64,000 nucleotides of DNA, from NCBI GenBank assembly GCA_965276785.1, contig OZ255629.1, forward strand, positions 1,426,001 through 1,490,000. The letters are read 5' to 3'. How positions within the stretch are numbered: position 1 is the first letter of the stretch; each line of letters starts with the position of its first letter. This stretch comes from LMUY01 sp965276785. Its GTDB lineage: Bacteria > Pseudomonadota > Alphaproteobacteria > Acetobacterales > Acetobacteraceae. The notes under the pieces are model-generated. The model saw only the letters and a list, made by a program, of their open reading frames with translations, searched no databases and was not told the DNA's origin. Made by a program: the position numbers and the translations under genes. Below are positions 35,613 to 46,287 of this stretch, one piece after another.

Positions 35613-36682
35613 GCTCCGTATTCAAGCCACTGCAAGCCGTAGTACATCCCGAAAAAAGTGACGAGCGTCGCCAGGTAGCATGCCGAGATGGCCGCCGCTC
35701 GGGCTGTCGGCTCACACGCGTCAATGCGCAGCAATCGCTGTAACGGCGACGCGCCACGCAGGCACACGACCGCCAGTATCGCGATGATCGGAATGTGACC
35801 GACCGCATCCAGATGACCAAATTCGGGGATCGCAGCAATGAAGATGGCGGCGTATCCGGCCGCACCGACGCGAACCAGGCCGCGGCCCGTCATGACGTAG
35901 AAGGCCAAGGTGAACTCGACAAAGCCGGCGACCACGACCACGAACGGCCAGGGAAAGCCGAACGCAAGATCGGGATGCTCGGCCACGACGAACAGCGTCC
36001 AGTCCGGATAGACGAATTTCTCGATCGCCGTCCACATCAGGCCGAAGGCCAGGCCGCCCGCTATCAGCGGCACCCGGAGACGAGTCAGGCTCGGCACGCG
36101 GCTGGGCGTCAGTGCCAAATACCCGGCGATCCCGGGAAAGAACACGTAGTCGGTCATGTGGAAGATGCCGAACTGCGCAATGCCATAGCCATAGAGGATG
36201 CAAATTCCCGCGGCCCCGAGGATGCAGGTGCGGCGCCAGGCGACGGACATGGCGACAGCGAGTTGTAACGCGCCTATCCATCCCGCGCTGGCCATGAGTT
36301 CGGGCGTCAGGATGGCGTCGCCGCGCTCCCACAACACCACCGCGCCTTTGTCCCACAGCAGCAGGAAGAATGCTCCAACGGCCAAGCGTATCAGCTTCTC
36401 TTCGGTGTCGGCGTGCAGCTGTCCGCTTGAGGCAAGCCGCGGCCAATGATGCGCCACCGCATCATCGAGCAAGAAGCCGGCAAACACCAGTAAGATGAAG
36501 CCGAAGCAGACCAAGCCGAACAGAGGCGTCAACACATGGCGCAGCGCAATCGGCGGTTGCCTGACATCGGCGATGGAGCAGAACCATTTTACGTGGGCGG
36601 CAGCTTGCACCGGGATGGCCCCGACCACGGCCCCGACAGCAGCCCACATCGGTTGCTCGCCCTCGCGCCACCAAGGCCTCAT
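35609..36682 (-). CDS. Multi-pass membrane protein of unknown function
   Basis: A 357-residue integral membrane protein with about nine hydrophobic segments (for example HVLTPLFGLVCFGFILLVFAGFLL near residue 50, AFFLLLWDKGAVVLW, and FVVVVAGFVEFTLAFYVMTGRG near 250). Several charged residues lie within or beside helices (VEFTLAF, EFGHLDAVGHIPII), which could indicate a transport or redox role. A weak resemblance to DoxX-like membrane proteins is possible but not convincing. It is convergent with the GT4 gene and separate from the big polysaccharide operon. I do not recognise the family. Confidence 0.6.
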   Translation of the reverse strand: MRPWWREGEQPMWAAVGAVVGAIPVQAAAHVKWFCSIADVRQPPIALRHVLTPLFGLVCFGFILLVFAGFLLDDAVAHHWPRLASSGQLHADTEEKLIRLAVGAFFLLLWDKGAVVLWERGDAILTPELMASAGWIGALQLAVAMSVAWRRTCILGAAGICILYGYGIAQFGIFHMTDYVFFPGIAGYLALTPSRVPSLTRLRVPLIAGGLAFGLMWTAIEKFVYPDWTLFVVAEHPDLAFGFPWPFVVVVAGFVEFTLAFYVMTGRGLVRVGAAGYAAIFIAAIPEFGHLDAVGHIPIIAILAVVCLRGASPLQRLLRIDACEPTARAAAISACYLATLVTFFGMYYGLQWLEYGA

Positions 36683-36918
36683 TGCAACCGAAATATCACA
36701 GTCCTTTTCCCACCGATGCTACGCCGCATATACGGCGCGACGTGGGTGGCCGGATGCGTTCGATCGTCTAGCGGCTCGATTTACCAGCGCAGCGCGGCGG
36801 CCGGCGGTTCGTGCTGATTAGCAAACCTGGCGGGAGTGATCGGCTCTGACCCGCAAGCATAGCCCGAATGTGTCGCACCACATGAGCTGAGAACTCGTGC
36901 GGTCGAGGCTTACCGACG

Positions 36919-37257
36919 TTATGCGAGCGAAGCGATAAGCCGTTCGTTGTGCCGCTTTACTTTTCCGGGAATGGTAAACAGGTCCCAAATCGCATAGACA
37001 GCGGTAACGATGGCCGTCAGTCCGAAGGTTACGAACGCGAGGACAGTGCAGGCCAGTATAAGGATGCCGCTCAGCCACTTGCCAAGATAGAAGCGGTGAA
37101 CACCGATGCCGCCAAGGAAGAACCACAGCAAATAGGCGATGCCGACCGACTTCTTCCCTGCGTCATACCGCATCATCCGCGTCGCTGGATCTAGCCCGCT
37201 CGAAGCTAGAGCGGTGGGAACATCGGGGTTCGACAAGGCGCTCATTCTTTCCGGCAT
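36919..37257 (-). CDS. TM2 domain-containing membrane protein
   Basis: A 112-residue protein with a TM2 domain: KSVGIAYLLWFFLGGIGVHRFYLGKWLSGILILACTVL with the conserved G.HRFYLG loop between two membrane helices, then an aromatic-rich FTIPGKVKRHN tail. The start ATG 37257 has GGAGAA 8 nt upstream; ATG 37245 is an alternative. TM2 proteins are small and widespread with no settled bacterial function. It is monocistronic in appearance, in a somewhat AT-richer segment. Confidence 0.85.
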   Translation of the reverse strand: MPERMSALSNPDVPTALASSGLDPATRMMRYDAGKKSVGIAYLLWFFLGGIGVHRFYLGKWLSGILILACTVLAFVTFGLTAIVTAVYAIWDLFTIPGKVKRHNERLIASLA

Positions 37258-37378
37258 TGACTGTTCTCCGTGGCGAGTGTCAGCGACCAGTCTGCTCTGG
37301 TCAATCCTTATCGCACGACGCCCGGGTCGCCTCGCAACGTGTCGTCCCGCATGAGCAAGCGCGTACCCGGGCGACGGC

Positions 37379-38617
37379 CTACAAAAACGGCGCGCACATC
37401 GGCAGCGGCCGCGTCGCCCCGCGCTTGCCGGCAAACGCCGCGTCATACGCCGCCAGCAACGGCCCGACCGAATGCTCCCACGCCAGCGCCTCCGTCACCC
37501 GCCGCCGCCCCGCCTCACCCATCGTCGCCCGCAACACCGGGTCATCGAGCAATGCACCCATCGCCGCCGCCAGCGCCGTATCCGAGTTCGCCTCGGCATA
37601 GCGCCCCGCTTCGCCCGCCGAAACCCGCGTCTCGTGCAGGTCGAACGCCACCACCGGCAAACCGAAGAACATATACTCGATTACCTTGTTCATCGTGCTC
37701 TGGTCCGACCAGGCGGTCTTTGGGTCGGGGTCGATGCCAAGCGTGGCAGACGACAAAATGCGGCACAGCTCATCATCGCTCACCCGCCCGGTGAAGCGCG
37801 CGAAACCGCCGATCCCTTGTTCCTCGGCATAGGCGCGGATCGCCGGCTGGTGCGGGCCGCCGCCGACGAACAGCACGGCAAAGTCGTCCCGCCGCTCGCG
37901 CAACAGCTTCACCGCGCGCACCATGTGGTCCACCCCGTCCTGCTTGCAAATCTCACCCAGGTAGACCAGCAAGTGGCGCCTGCCGGCGCAGTAAGCCGGG
38001 TCCGGAGCATGGCGGGTGAAGCGCGCCAGGTCGGGGCCGGAGCGCACCACGAACACGTCGGCCGGGTCGCGGCCGCCGCGCTGCATCGCCACGCGCTTGT
38101 GGCTGTCGTTGGTGGTAATTACCACGTCGGCAGTGCGGAAGCTGCGGCGCTCCAGCCACAGCAAGGCGCGCCGCAACGCCCCGCCGTCGCGGGCGAACTT
38201 GGCGCTGAACATCTCGGGCGCGAGGTCGTGGTGGTCGAAAATGAACCGGCGGCCCAACGCCTGCCAAAAGCGCCCGAGCAGCCAGAACGTGTCCGGCGGG
38301 TTGCAGGCGTGCAGCACGTCGAACCCGCGGCCGAACAGCGCCACCCACAGGCTCAGCAGCGCGGTGGCGGCAAAACACCAGGCGAACTCCGCGGCAAACG
38401 CCGCCGCACCCGCCGGGTCGAACGGCAGAGGGTAGCGGTAGATCGCCACGCCCTCCAACACCTCATGCGTCCGGGTGAAGCCCCGCGCCTTGGGGCAGAT
38501 CACCGTCACCTGCGCACCATGCCGCGCCAGCGTGGTGGCTTCCAGCCACACCCGGCGGTCGAACGGCACCGGCAGGTTCTCCACCACGATCAGCACCCGG
38601 CGCGGACGGCTCGGCAT
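37379..38617 (-). CDS. Glycosyltransferase family 4
   Basis: A 412-residue GT-B glycosyltransferase. The N-terminal domain begins RRVLIVVENLPVPFDRRVWLEATTLARHGAQVTVICP, the pattern of WcfS/ExoL-like GT4 enzymes. The C-terminal domain has LLVYLGEICKQDGVDHMVRAV and the acceptor-side NKVIEYMFFGLPVVAFDLHETR near residue 313, in place of the usual EX7E motif. It is the last gene of the seven-gene operon starting at 46013, 6 nt after the heparinase-like gene. Confidence 0.92.
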   Translation of the reverse strand: MPSRPRRVLIVVENLPVPFDRRVWLEATTLARHGAQVTVICPKARGFTRTHEVLEGVAIYRYPLPFDPAGAAAFAAEFAWCFAATALLSLWVALFGRGFDVLHACNPPDTFWLLGRFWQALGRRFIFDHHDLAPEMFSAKFARDGGALRRALLWLERRSFRTADVVITTNDSHKRVAMQRGGRDPADVFVVRSGPDLARFTRHAPDPAYCAGRRHLLVYLGEICKQDGVDHMVRAVKLLRERRDDFAVLFVGGGPHQPAIRAYAEEQGIGGFARFTGRVSDDELCRILSSATLGIDPDPKTAWSDQSTMNKVIEYMFFGLPVVAFDLHETRVSAGEAGRYAEANSDTALAAAMGALLDDPVLRATMGEAGRRRVTEALAWEHSVGPLLAAYDAAFAGKRGATRPLPMCAPFL

Positions 38618-38623
38618 CGCGCT

Positions 38624-40579
38624 TCAGCTTCGCTTGACGGTGAAGTAGCTCTGCAGCCGCAAGGCCGGCGGCAACATCCCGCGCCCGGCCAGCACCGCCG
38701 CCGGCACGCGATGGCCGAAGCCGGGCGAATACCAGCCGAACGGCGGCGCCGTCTCGCCGCGATGCACTGACCATTGCAGCGACGGCGGCAGCACCGCCAC
38801 CGCCTCGCCACCCGCCCAACGCAAGATGGCCGAGTGGCCTTGCAGCGTCACGCTCACATCCGGATGCAGGTGATAGGCCAGCATCACGGCATGGGCCTCC
38901 GCGGCATCGATCCAGTCGGTGATCGCAACCGTGCGCCTTGCCTCGTCGAGTCCGACCCGGCGGTGATGCGTCACCGGGTCGGCGAGCCGGCGATAGCCGT
39001 CGTGGCTGGCCTGCCAGGTCTGCACGCCATCAGCCGCGTCGAACCAGCGCAACGTGGAGCGCGGGCTATTGAGCCAGAGGAATGGGCCGCCGGTCTCACC
39101 CTGGTCTTGCCCGTCCACGGTGAGGGTGGAATGGCCCGGCGTGCCGCGGAACAAGGCACGCCACTCCGGTTCGCCGTGGTAGCAATAGGTCCCCGGGTCG
39201 GCCAGCACTTGCACGCCGCCGCAGCGCAGCTCCACCGCAAGCGCATCGGCGTGGCCGTGGGCGGCGATGGAGAGATAGCCGTGCGGCCCGCTGTCGCAGC
39301 GCAGCCAGATCTCGTCCGCTCCCTCGCCGCTGCGCAGGATGGCGACGCCCGCATCGGCAAACAGCGCCGGCCGCGCCACGCTGCGCTCCTGGGAAGCCTC
39401 AGCGGCCACCAGCGCGGCGACATGGCCGAGCACGCTGCCAGCCGGCCGCGGCCACCACGCGGCGGCGCCGTACAGGGCACGGGACGCGTCCAGCACGCCG
39501 GCGGCCGCGGGCGCGCCGGGCGCGTCCACCAGCAGGCCGCGGCCGTCATCCCCGTCGCCGAAGCGCGGCGGCCGGCCGGCGCTGTCCAGGCTGGCGGCCA
39601 GCGCGTCTGCCATGCGCCGCAACGTGTCGTCCAGCTCCGCGGGGAAGGGCTGGCCCGCCAGCCGCGCGGGCAGGGCGGCCGCCAGCAGCAGCTCGAACAC
39701 GAACAGGTGGTAGTCGCTAGCCTGCTCGCGGTTGAACCCGTCCGCATGGGTCTGCGCCGCCGCCGCACGGACCAGCCCGCGCCGCGCCTGCGCCGCCCAG
39801 CCCGCCGATTCCCGGAACCACGGAAACGCCGTCGCCGCCGCCGACTGCCCGGCGAGTTCGGCGATCAGGTGGTTGTTGGCCGACGAGCCGTGGCTCTGAA
39901 ACGCCGCCAGGGTGCGCTGATGCGCGTGCAGTTGGCCCACAAACACGTCGTTTTGCCCGAACAGCGCCGGCGCACCCTCCCATTCTGCCAGCAGCGTTGC
40001 AATCCAGGTCCAGGACAGCAGGCGCAGGCCCAACTCGATGCCGCTGGCCCAATGCACACCGGTGAGGAATGGGTTGTCCCGCCACCAGGAGCGCAGATGC
40101 TGCGCCACCCGCTCGGCATAGGCGTCGCGCCCGGTCAGCCACCAGGCGCAGGCCAGCAAGGTGGTGGCCTGGTGGCGCGACAACTCCCAAACGAACTTGA
40201 TGTTGCCGCACGCGGCCTCGTCCCGATACGGCACGAAGAAGCCCACCCCCGTGCGCGGTGCAATGGTCCCAGTCAGCGGGTCGCGGAACCAGTCCGGCTC
40301 CTCGGCCACGTTGGTCAGCCGGAGATGGAACAGCGGCCACTCGCCATGCAGCAGCTTGTCGGCCGCCGCCACCACCGCGCGGGCCGCCGCACCGGTCGGG
40401 GCCTGCGCTCGCAACAGCCCGGCCGTCGGCACCCGCAGCCCGGCGCCGAGCGGCGGCAACGGCAATGGCCGGGCGGCCCGGCGCGACCACAGCCGCTGCC
40501 GCCCCGCATCCGCCGCGCGGGCATAGACCTCGCCGGCGGACATCCGGCTCAGCCGCCGCAGGTACCAGCGCGCGTTCAT
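38624..40579 (-). CDS. Heparinase II/III family protein (polysaccharide lyase-like)
   Basis: A 651-residue protein with an N-terminal alpha/alpha-toroid and a C-terminal beta-sandwich as in heparinase II/III and alginate lyases of related families. Supporting stretches: FVWELSRHQATTLLACAWW and GIELGLRLLSWTWIATLL in the helical part, SSANNHLIAELAGQSAAATAFPWF (Asn and His as in the active site), and FADAGVAILRS followed by GHADALAVELRCGGVQVLADPGTYCY, the hallmark heparinase_II_III region near residue 440. No signal peptide is evident. Such genes often accompany EPS clusters. It overlaps the Wzz-like gene by ATGA and likely trims or edits a uronate-containing polymer. Confidence 0.88.
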   Translation of the reverse strand: MNARWYLRRLSRMSAGEVYARAADAGRQRLWSRRAARPLPLPPLGAGLRVPTAGLLRAQAPTGAAARAVVAAADKLLHGEWPLFHLRLTNVAEEPDWFRDPLTGTIAPRTGVGFFVPYRDEAACGNIKFVWELSRHQATTLLACAWWLTGRDAYAERVAQHLRSWWRDNPFLTGVHWASGIELGLRLLSWTWIATLLAEWEGAPALFGQNDVFVGQLHAHQRTLAAFQSHGSSANNHLIAELAGQSAAATAFPWFRESAGWAAQARRGLVRAAAAQTHADGFNREQASDYHLFVFELLLAAALPARLAGQPFPAELDDTLRRMADALAASLDSAGRPPRFGDGDDGRGLLVDAPGAPAAAGVLDASRALYGAAAWWPRPAGSVLGHVAALVAAEASQERSVARPALFADAGVAILRSGEGADEIWLRCDSGPHGYLSIAAHGHADALAVELRCGGVQVLADPGTYCYHGEPEWRALFRGTPGHSTLTVDGQDQGETGGPFLWLNSPRSTLRWFDAADGVQTWQASHDGYRRLADPVTHHRRVGLDEARRTVAITDWIDAAEAHAVMLAYHLHPDVSVTLQGHSAILRWAGGEAVAVLPPSLQWSVHRGETAPPFGWYSPGFGHRVPAAVLAGRGMLPPALRLQSYFTVKRS

Positions 40580-42099
40580 TCGATCGGCAGCGTCACGGGC
40601 ATGCTCAAGCCCTGCGACATCGGCAGCGCGAGCAGCACCGGCATGCCGAGCAAGCGTTCCGCGCCTTCCTCCGTCACCACCGTGTTGCTGGTGACGATGG
40701 CCAGCACCAGCACGCCGCCCCCCGCCAGCACGCCCAGCAGCATGCCCGCGGCCACGAACAGCAGCTTGTTCGGCTTGGCCGGTGCATCCGGCGCCTCGGC
40801 GGGCGCCACCTGCACCACGCTCACCTGGCGCGCCAAGTCCATCTCTTCCTGCAAACGGGCTTCGCCAAGGCGTGTCTGTGTCATGCGCAGCGTATCGTTC
40901 ACCGCATCGATGCGGGTGGCGAGGGTGCGGAGCTGCAAGTCCGCCGCCTCAAGCCGCTGCAGCTCCGCATCAATCGACGCCACCAGCGCCTGGTATCGGG
41001 CTTGCTCGGCCTCCAGCGGCGCCAACTGGGCGCGGTCCATCACCACCTCGCCATCGATCTGCTGCAGCAGCGAGGACGGCATGGTGGTGACGTTCACCCG
41101 GTCCCGCGCGGCGCCGGCGTGATGGTCCAGCGCCGCGATCTGCTCGCGCACGCTTTGCAGTTCGGGATAGTTGGCGCCGAAACGGCTCGCCATCTTGGCC
41201 TCGGTGGCGCGCAAATCCACCAGCGCCTGCTGCGCGCGCATCTGTTCGTCGCTCGGCGCGGTGCTGGTGGTGTGCATGGTGCGCGCGGTGGCGTCCCGGG
41301 TCTCGGCGAAGGACTGCAGCCGTGCGCGCATGGTGGCGGCGGTGTCCACCACGCTTTGTAGATGTGCCTGCGCCGCCACGCGCTGGCTGATCAGCGCCCC
41401 GCGCTGCGCGCCGATGTCGTAGATGCGGTTGTCCAGCTTGATGCGGGTGCGGTCGGCTTCCAATCCGGCGACTTCGGCGATGTCCTGGTTCACCGCGTCG
41501 GCGTAGTTTTGCGACCGGACGCCGGCAAACACCTGCGTGTGCGTGTCAATATAGGTGGCGATCAGCGTGTCCAGCACTTGCTGCGCGCGCGCCGGGCTGC
41601 TGCCAGCGAAGCTCACGCTGATCACGTTGGACAGCTTCACCGGCTCCACCGTCAGGTCGCGGCTGAACTTGTCGATGGCGGCGTCGTCGATGGTGCCGAA
41701 CCAGGGCGGATTCCGCAGCAGGCTGGGATAGAGCTCGGCCAGCCCGACCGCCTTGATCGTCGCCTTGATCACCGGCCGGCTGGTCAGCAGCGCGATTTCG
41801 GAGTTGATGCCCTCCTGCTTGGTGGAGGTGGGCGCGGTGAGCGCGCCATTGGTGCCGTCCTGCGTGAGGTATTCGCGCCCGGTCTTCACCAGGATATCGC
41901 TTTGCGCCCGGTATTTCGGTGGCAACACCAGTAGCAGCACGAGAACCAGCAACGGCGGCGTGAGCGCAGCAACCAACGCCCGCCACTTGGCGCGCAGCGC
42001 GATGGCCGCCATCTCGGCCACAGCCATGCCGGGCGCCAGCCCGAGACGCGGCAGCGGCGGCAAGGCATCGGCCTCGGCGCCGCGGGCTTGCACCGCCAT
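40576..42099 (-). CDS. Polysaccharide chain-length/co-polymerase protein (Wzz/GumC-like)
   Basis: A 507-residue inner-membrane protein with an N-terminal membrane helix (LVAALTPPLLVLVLLLVLPPKY) and a C-terminal one (KLLFVAAGMLLGVLAGGGVLVLAIV) flanking a long periplasmic coiled-coil. The Wzz-type domain includes YRAQSDILVKTG and SNVISVSFAGSSPARAQQVLDTLIATYIDTHTQVF, and the coiled coil has FGANYPELQSVREQIAALD. The cytosolic kinase domain of Wzc is absent; the next gene upstream in the operon supplies an ATPase-like partner, as in split PCP-2 systems. Start ATG 42099 overlaps that gene's stop. Confidence 0.9.
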   Translation of the reverse strand: MAVQARGAEADALPPLPRLGLAPGMAVAEMAAIALRAKWRALVAALTPPLLVLVLLLVLPPKYRAQSDILVKTGREYLTQDGTNGALTAPTSTKQEGINSEIALLTSRPVIKATIKAVGLAELYPSLLRNPPWFGTIDDAAIDKFSRDLTVEPVKLSNVISVSFAGSSPARAQQVLDTLIATYIDTHTQVFAGVRSQNYADAVNQDIAEVAGLEADRTRIKLDNRIYDIGAQRGALISQRVAAQAHLQSVVDTAATMRARLQSFAETRDATARTMHTTSTAPSDEQMRAQQALVDLRATEAKMASRFGANYPELQSVREQIAALDHHAGAARDRVNVTTMPSSLLQQIDGEVVMDRAQLAPLEAEQARYQALVASIDAELQRLEAADLQLRTLATRIDAVNDTLRMTQTRLGEARLQEEMDLARQVSVVQVAPAEAPDAPAKPNKLLFVAAGMLLGVLAGGGVLVLAIVTSNTVVTEEGAERLLGMPVLLALPMSQGLSMPVTLPIE

Positions 42100-42725
42100 C
42101 ACAGCAATCTCTGCAACAGCCCGGGAACCCGGCGCCGCTTGTTCAGGACTGCACCGATGGTGAGCGCGCCCACCTGGTCCAGGATGTCCCGCGCGCGCTG
42201 GATCTCGGACAGCTTGGTGCGCTCGGCCTGGATCACCAGCAAGGTGCCGTCCGCCACCGAAGCCAGCACCGCCCCGTCCCGCGCCACCAGCACCGGCGGG
42301 CAATCCACGATGGTCAGCGTGTATTCCGACCGCAACCAGCCATACAGCTTGCGCACGCTCTCCACCCGAGGCGCGGCCCGGCGGGCGCCCACCAACCAGC
42401 CGAGCGCCACGTCGGCCGCGTTGATCCGCCCGCGCCGCAGCACCGGCTCCTCCGAACGCTCGAACGCGTCCAGCAGCGGCGTGGGAGTGGAGATGCCGGG
42501 TTCGGGCGGGCCGCCCTCCAGCAAGGCCACGCGGCACCAGGAGGCATGGGCGGCGGCGGCAGCCAGTTCGCGCGCGATCGTGGTGGTGCCCTCGCCATGC
42601 TGCGCCGACGTCACATGCAACACGATGGCGCGCTGGTCGTCGATCATCATCGACACGGCCGTCAGCAGCGAGCCGAGCTCCGGCCGGACCATCTCCGGCT
42701 GGTAGGTTGCGATGTTGACGTCCAT
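42099..42725 (-). CDS. CpsD/BY-kinase-like partner with a lysine-less Walker A
   Basis: A 208-residue cytosolic P-loop protein in the position of the tyrosine autokinase partner of Wzz/GumC proteins. The N-terminal part includes VRPELGSLLTAVSMMI, and SAQHGEGTTTIARELA (about 40-55) takes the place of the Walker A motif, but with Thr47 where GEGK has lysine. LTIVDCPPVLVARDG near residue 140 matches Walker A'/B of the family. The C-terminus (RRRVPGLLQRLL) lacks a tyrosine cluster. Variants with GEGT are known to me among related EPS proteins, so it may bind nucleotide weakly or act structurally. Start at ATG 42725; 11 nt after algD-like stop. Confidence 0.85.
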   Translation of the reverse strand: MDVNIATYQPEMVRPELGSLLTAVSMMIDDQRAIVLHVTSAQHGEGTTTIARELAAAAAHASWCRVALLEGGPPEPGISTPTPLLDAFERSEEPVLRRGRINAADVALGWLVGARRAAPRVESVRKLYGWLRSEYTLTIVDCPPVLVARDGAVLASVADGTLLVIQAERTKLSEIQRARDILDQVGALTIGAVLNKRRRVPGLLQRLL

Positions 42726-42735
42726 TAGGACATGC

Positions 42736-44055
<1,320 letters not shown>

Positions 44056-44082
44056 GGCGTGCTGTCCTTCAGGCGGGGGTCG

Positions 44083-45189
44083 TTACAGGCGTTTGCGGTA
44101 GGGCGCCGCGCGGAAGGCCGCGCCGATGGCGTCGAAGGCTGGCTTGGGGCGGAACTGGTCGTCGAACGGCAGTGGGCGCGCTGGCAGGCCGTCAGCGCGG
44201 CGGTAGCTCGGGTCGCTCGCCGGCGTGAGCCAAGTGTAGCGGTCCGAAAGCCCCCAAACGATCACCTGCGCCACCGCGGGCTCGTCCAGCGCCGCATCGA
44301 GAAACGCCTTGTACATGGCAGCGACCGCAGCGTCCCGCTGTTCGATGCTGCCGGGCAGCGGGATGTCGGACACGTCGAGCTCGGTGATCAGGATGTGCAG
44401 GCCGCGCGCAGCAATATCGTGTAGAAAGCGGCGATACAGCGACTGGTTGAAGCTCGAGCCGTCTAGCTTGAGGTGGGATTGCAGGCCCACCGCGGTGATC
44501 GGCGCACCGGCCTGTTGCAAACGGTCGAGCAAGCGCTGCAGCGCGACCCGGCGCGTCTCTTCCAGCGTGGTGTCCATCTCAAGATGGTTGTCGTTGTAAG
44601 TTAGCAGGGCACCCCGGTTCGCGGCGGCGGCAGTGTGGAACGCTGTGGCGATGTAGTCCGGCCCTAATTGATTGACGAGCGCGGAGCGCCGCATGCCGCT
44701 GGCGTCGCCACCGACCGTATCGATCTCCTCGTTCACCACGTTCCAACTGAACACCTGGCCATTGTAGTGCTGCACCATGTCGGTGAGGTGGCGGTCGACG
44801 TCCTGCTGCGCGCTTCCCGGGTCATCCAGCGCGAACCATGCCGGCAAACTTTGATACCAGAGCAAGTGGCCGCCCGTCAGCCGCAGACCATGCTGGCGGG
44901 CAAAGCCGATATTCGGGTCTTCCGACACCGGCTCCACAGCGCCGCGCGGACCGGCAACCCGGCGCCAGCCGAAATTGGGTGCGAACTCGCTGCATTGGGA
45001 CGCCAGCAGGTCGGCATAGGCTGCTGGAGCAGCCGAGATCGTCACGTCGCTGTCGCTGCCGAACCGGATCCCGGCACGCGCCGCCAAATCCTTCAGCCGC
45101 ACCAGCTCGGCGGCGCGCGCACGAGAGGCACCGGCCGCCAAGCCTGCAGCCAGTAATGCCCGGCGCGAGAGCGTGCGCGTGGCAATCAA
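44083..45189 (-). CDS. Secreted GH10 family enzyme (endo-1,4-beta-xylanase-like)
   Basis: A 368-residue glycoside hydrolase of family 10 exported by a Tat-type signal (TRTLSRRALLAAGLAAGASRARA). The (beta/alpha)8 barrel carries the acid/base glutamate in FSWNVVNEEID near residue 148 and the nucleophile glutamate in ILITELDVSDIPLPG near 255; GLQSHLKLDG is also typical. GH10 enzymes cleave beta-1,4-xylans and some beta-glucans. Placement inside an exopolysaccharide operon (overlapping the sugar transferase, 27 nt before algD) suggests it acts on the polymer made here or releases it, but this is inference. Confidence 0.9.
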   Translation of the reverse strand: MIATRTLSRRALLAAGLAAGASRARAAELVRLKDLAARAGIRFGSDSDVTISAAPAAYADLLASQCSEFAPNFGWRRVAGPRGAVEPVSEDPNIGFARQHGLRLTGGHLLWYQSLPAWFALDDPGSAQQDVDRHLTDMVQHYNGQVFSWNVVNEEIDTVGGDASGMRRSALVNQLGPDYIATAFHTAAAANRGALLTYNDNHLEMDTTLEETRRVALQRLLDRLQQAGAPITAVGLQSHLKLDGSSFNQSLYRRFLHDIAARGLHILITELDVSDIPLPGSIEQRDAAVAAMYKAFLDAALDEPAVAQVIVWGLSDRYTWLTPASDPSYRRADGLPARPLPFDDQFRPKPAFDAIGAAFRAAPYRKRL

Positions 45190-46013
45190 AACGCGTTATC
45201 CCGGTCGAACAGGATCCGGATCGGCGTCAGCAGCAGAATGCGCAGGTCGAACAGGAAGCACCGATGTTGGACGTAGTGCAGGTCGTGCTCCACCCGGCAG
45301 CGGAGCTGCGCGATGGTCTCGGTGGCGCCCCGATGGCCGTTGACCTGGGCCCAGCCGGTGATCCCCGGCTTGACGCAATGGCGCCGCTCATAGCCCGCGA
45401 CGGCGTCTTCGCAGAGCTGGTTCTCCGTGCGCATGGCCACCGGGTGCGGCCGCGGCCCGACCAGCGACATGCTGCCGTTCAGCACGTTGAACAGTTGCGG
45501 CAGCTCGTCCAAGCTGGTCTTGCGCAGGAAGTCGCCCACCCGGGTCACCCGGCGGTCGTCACGCTTGGTCTGCACCCGGCCGTCGCTGCTGCCTGCGTCG
45601 CCCGTCCATGTCATGGTGCGGAACTTGAACACGACAAACTCGCAGTGCGCGCGGCCATGCCGGCGCTGGCGGAACACCACGGGGCCGGCGCTGTCGAGCC
45701 GAATCGCTACCGCAATGGCCAGCAGCAGCGGCCAGAGCAGCAGGATGGCCACGGCGGCGGCGACGCGATCGAACACGGCCTTGGCGACCAGGGAGGCTGC
45801 GCTCGCCGTCGGGCCGGGCCGCACTGGCACCACCGAAGCGGCCGCGCGGAACGCCACCGGCTCCACCGCTTGGCGGAACCGGCGCGTGCTGTCGCGCAGC
45901 CGTGGGCGCCAAAGCGTGCGGGAGCGCGGGGCGGTCCCGAAAGCGTCGGTGTTCATGGCAGCTTGCGTCTGCGGAGCGTCGGCTGAGCGCTGACCCGTCG
46001 TCCCATGACCCAC
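45186..46013 (-). CDS. Polyprenyl-phosphate sugar phosphotransferase (ExoY/WcaJ-type)
   Basis: A 275-residue initiating glycosyltransferase that would attach the first hexose-1-phosphate to undecaprenyl phosphate at the membrane. One hydrophobic helix (RVAAAVAILLLWPLLLAIAVAI) precedes the catalytic domain: FRQRRHG, FKFRTM, KTSLDELPQLFNVLNGSMSLVGPRPHP and KPGITGWAQVNGHRG. The start ATG 46013 has AGGTGG 4-5 nt upstream. It lacks the large N-terminal membrane half of WbaP-type enzymes, like ExoY. It heads the seven-gene operon, so its promoter lies in the 274-nt gap before the divergent epimerase. Confidence 0.92.
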   Translation of the reverse strand: MGHGTTGQRSADAPQTQAAMNTDAFGTAPRSRTLWRPRLRDSTRRFRQAVEPVAFRAAASVVPVRPGPTASAASLVAKAVFDRVAAAVAILLLWPLLLAIAVAIRLDSAGPVVFRQRRHGRAHCEFVVFKFRTMTWTGDAGSSDGRVQTKRDDRRVTRVGDFLRKTSLDELPQLFNVLNGSMSLVGPRPHPVAMRTENQLCEDAVAGYERRHCVKPGITGWAQVNGHRGATETIAQLRCRVEHDLHYVQHRCFLFDLRILLLTPIRILFDRDNAF

Positions 46014-46287
46014 CTAACGAAATCGTGATCGAAGTAAGTTTCGGATACGATTGTATGGAAACATCGTCAAGCAGAAACGACTCGTACACGCCAGCACAAA
46101 AATGCGGCATGTTAACGAAGGAGGTGGCAAAGGTTAATTGGGCGTTGTGAACGGCGCCGGTTGGCGGCGGCAACGGCAATGGAACGAGTTGTTCCCGCCC
46201 AGCGATGCGATCCGTTCGACAACCGGGACCAGCCATGCGACGTTATGAGATTTCCTGAAGTTTAGCCCGCGGAGCCTCAATCCAAGC

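Noticed and set aside
38774..41122. A 782-codon open frame antisense to the heparinase-like and co-polymerase genes
   Set aside because: Arg/Gln/His-rich composition without any family motif; the opposite strand has clear domains and ATGA-coupled genes.
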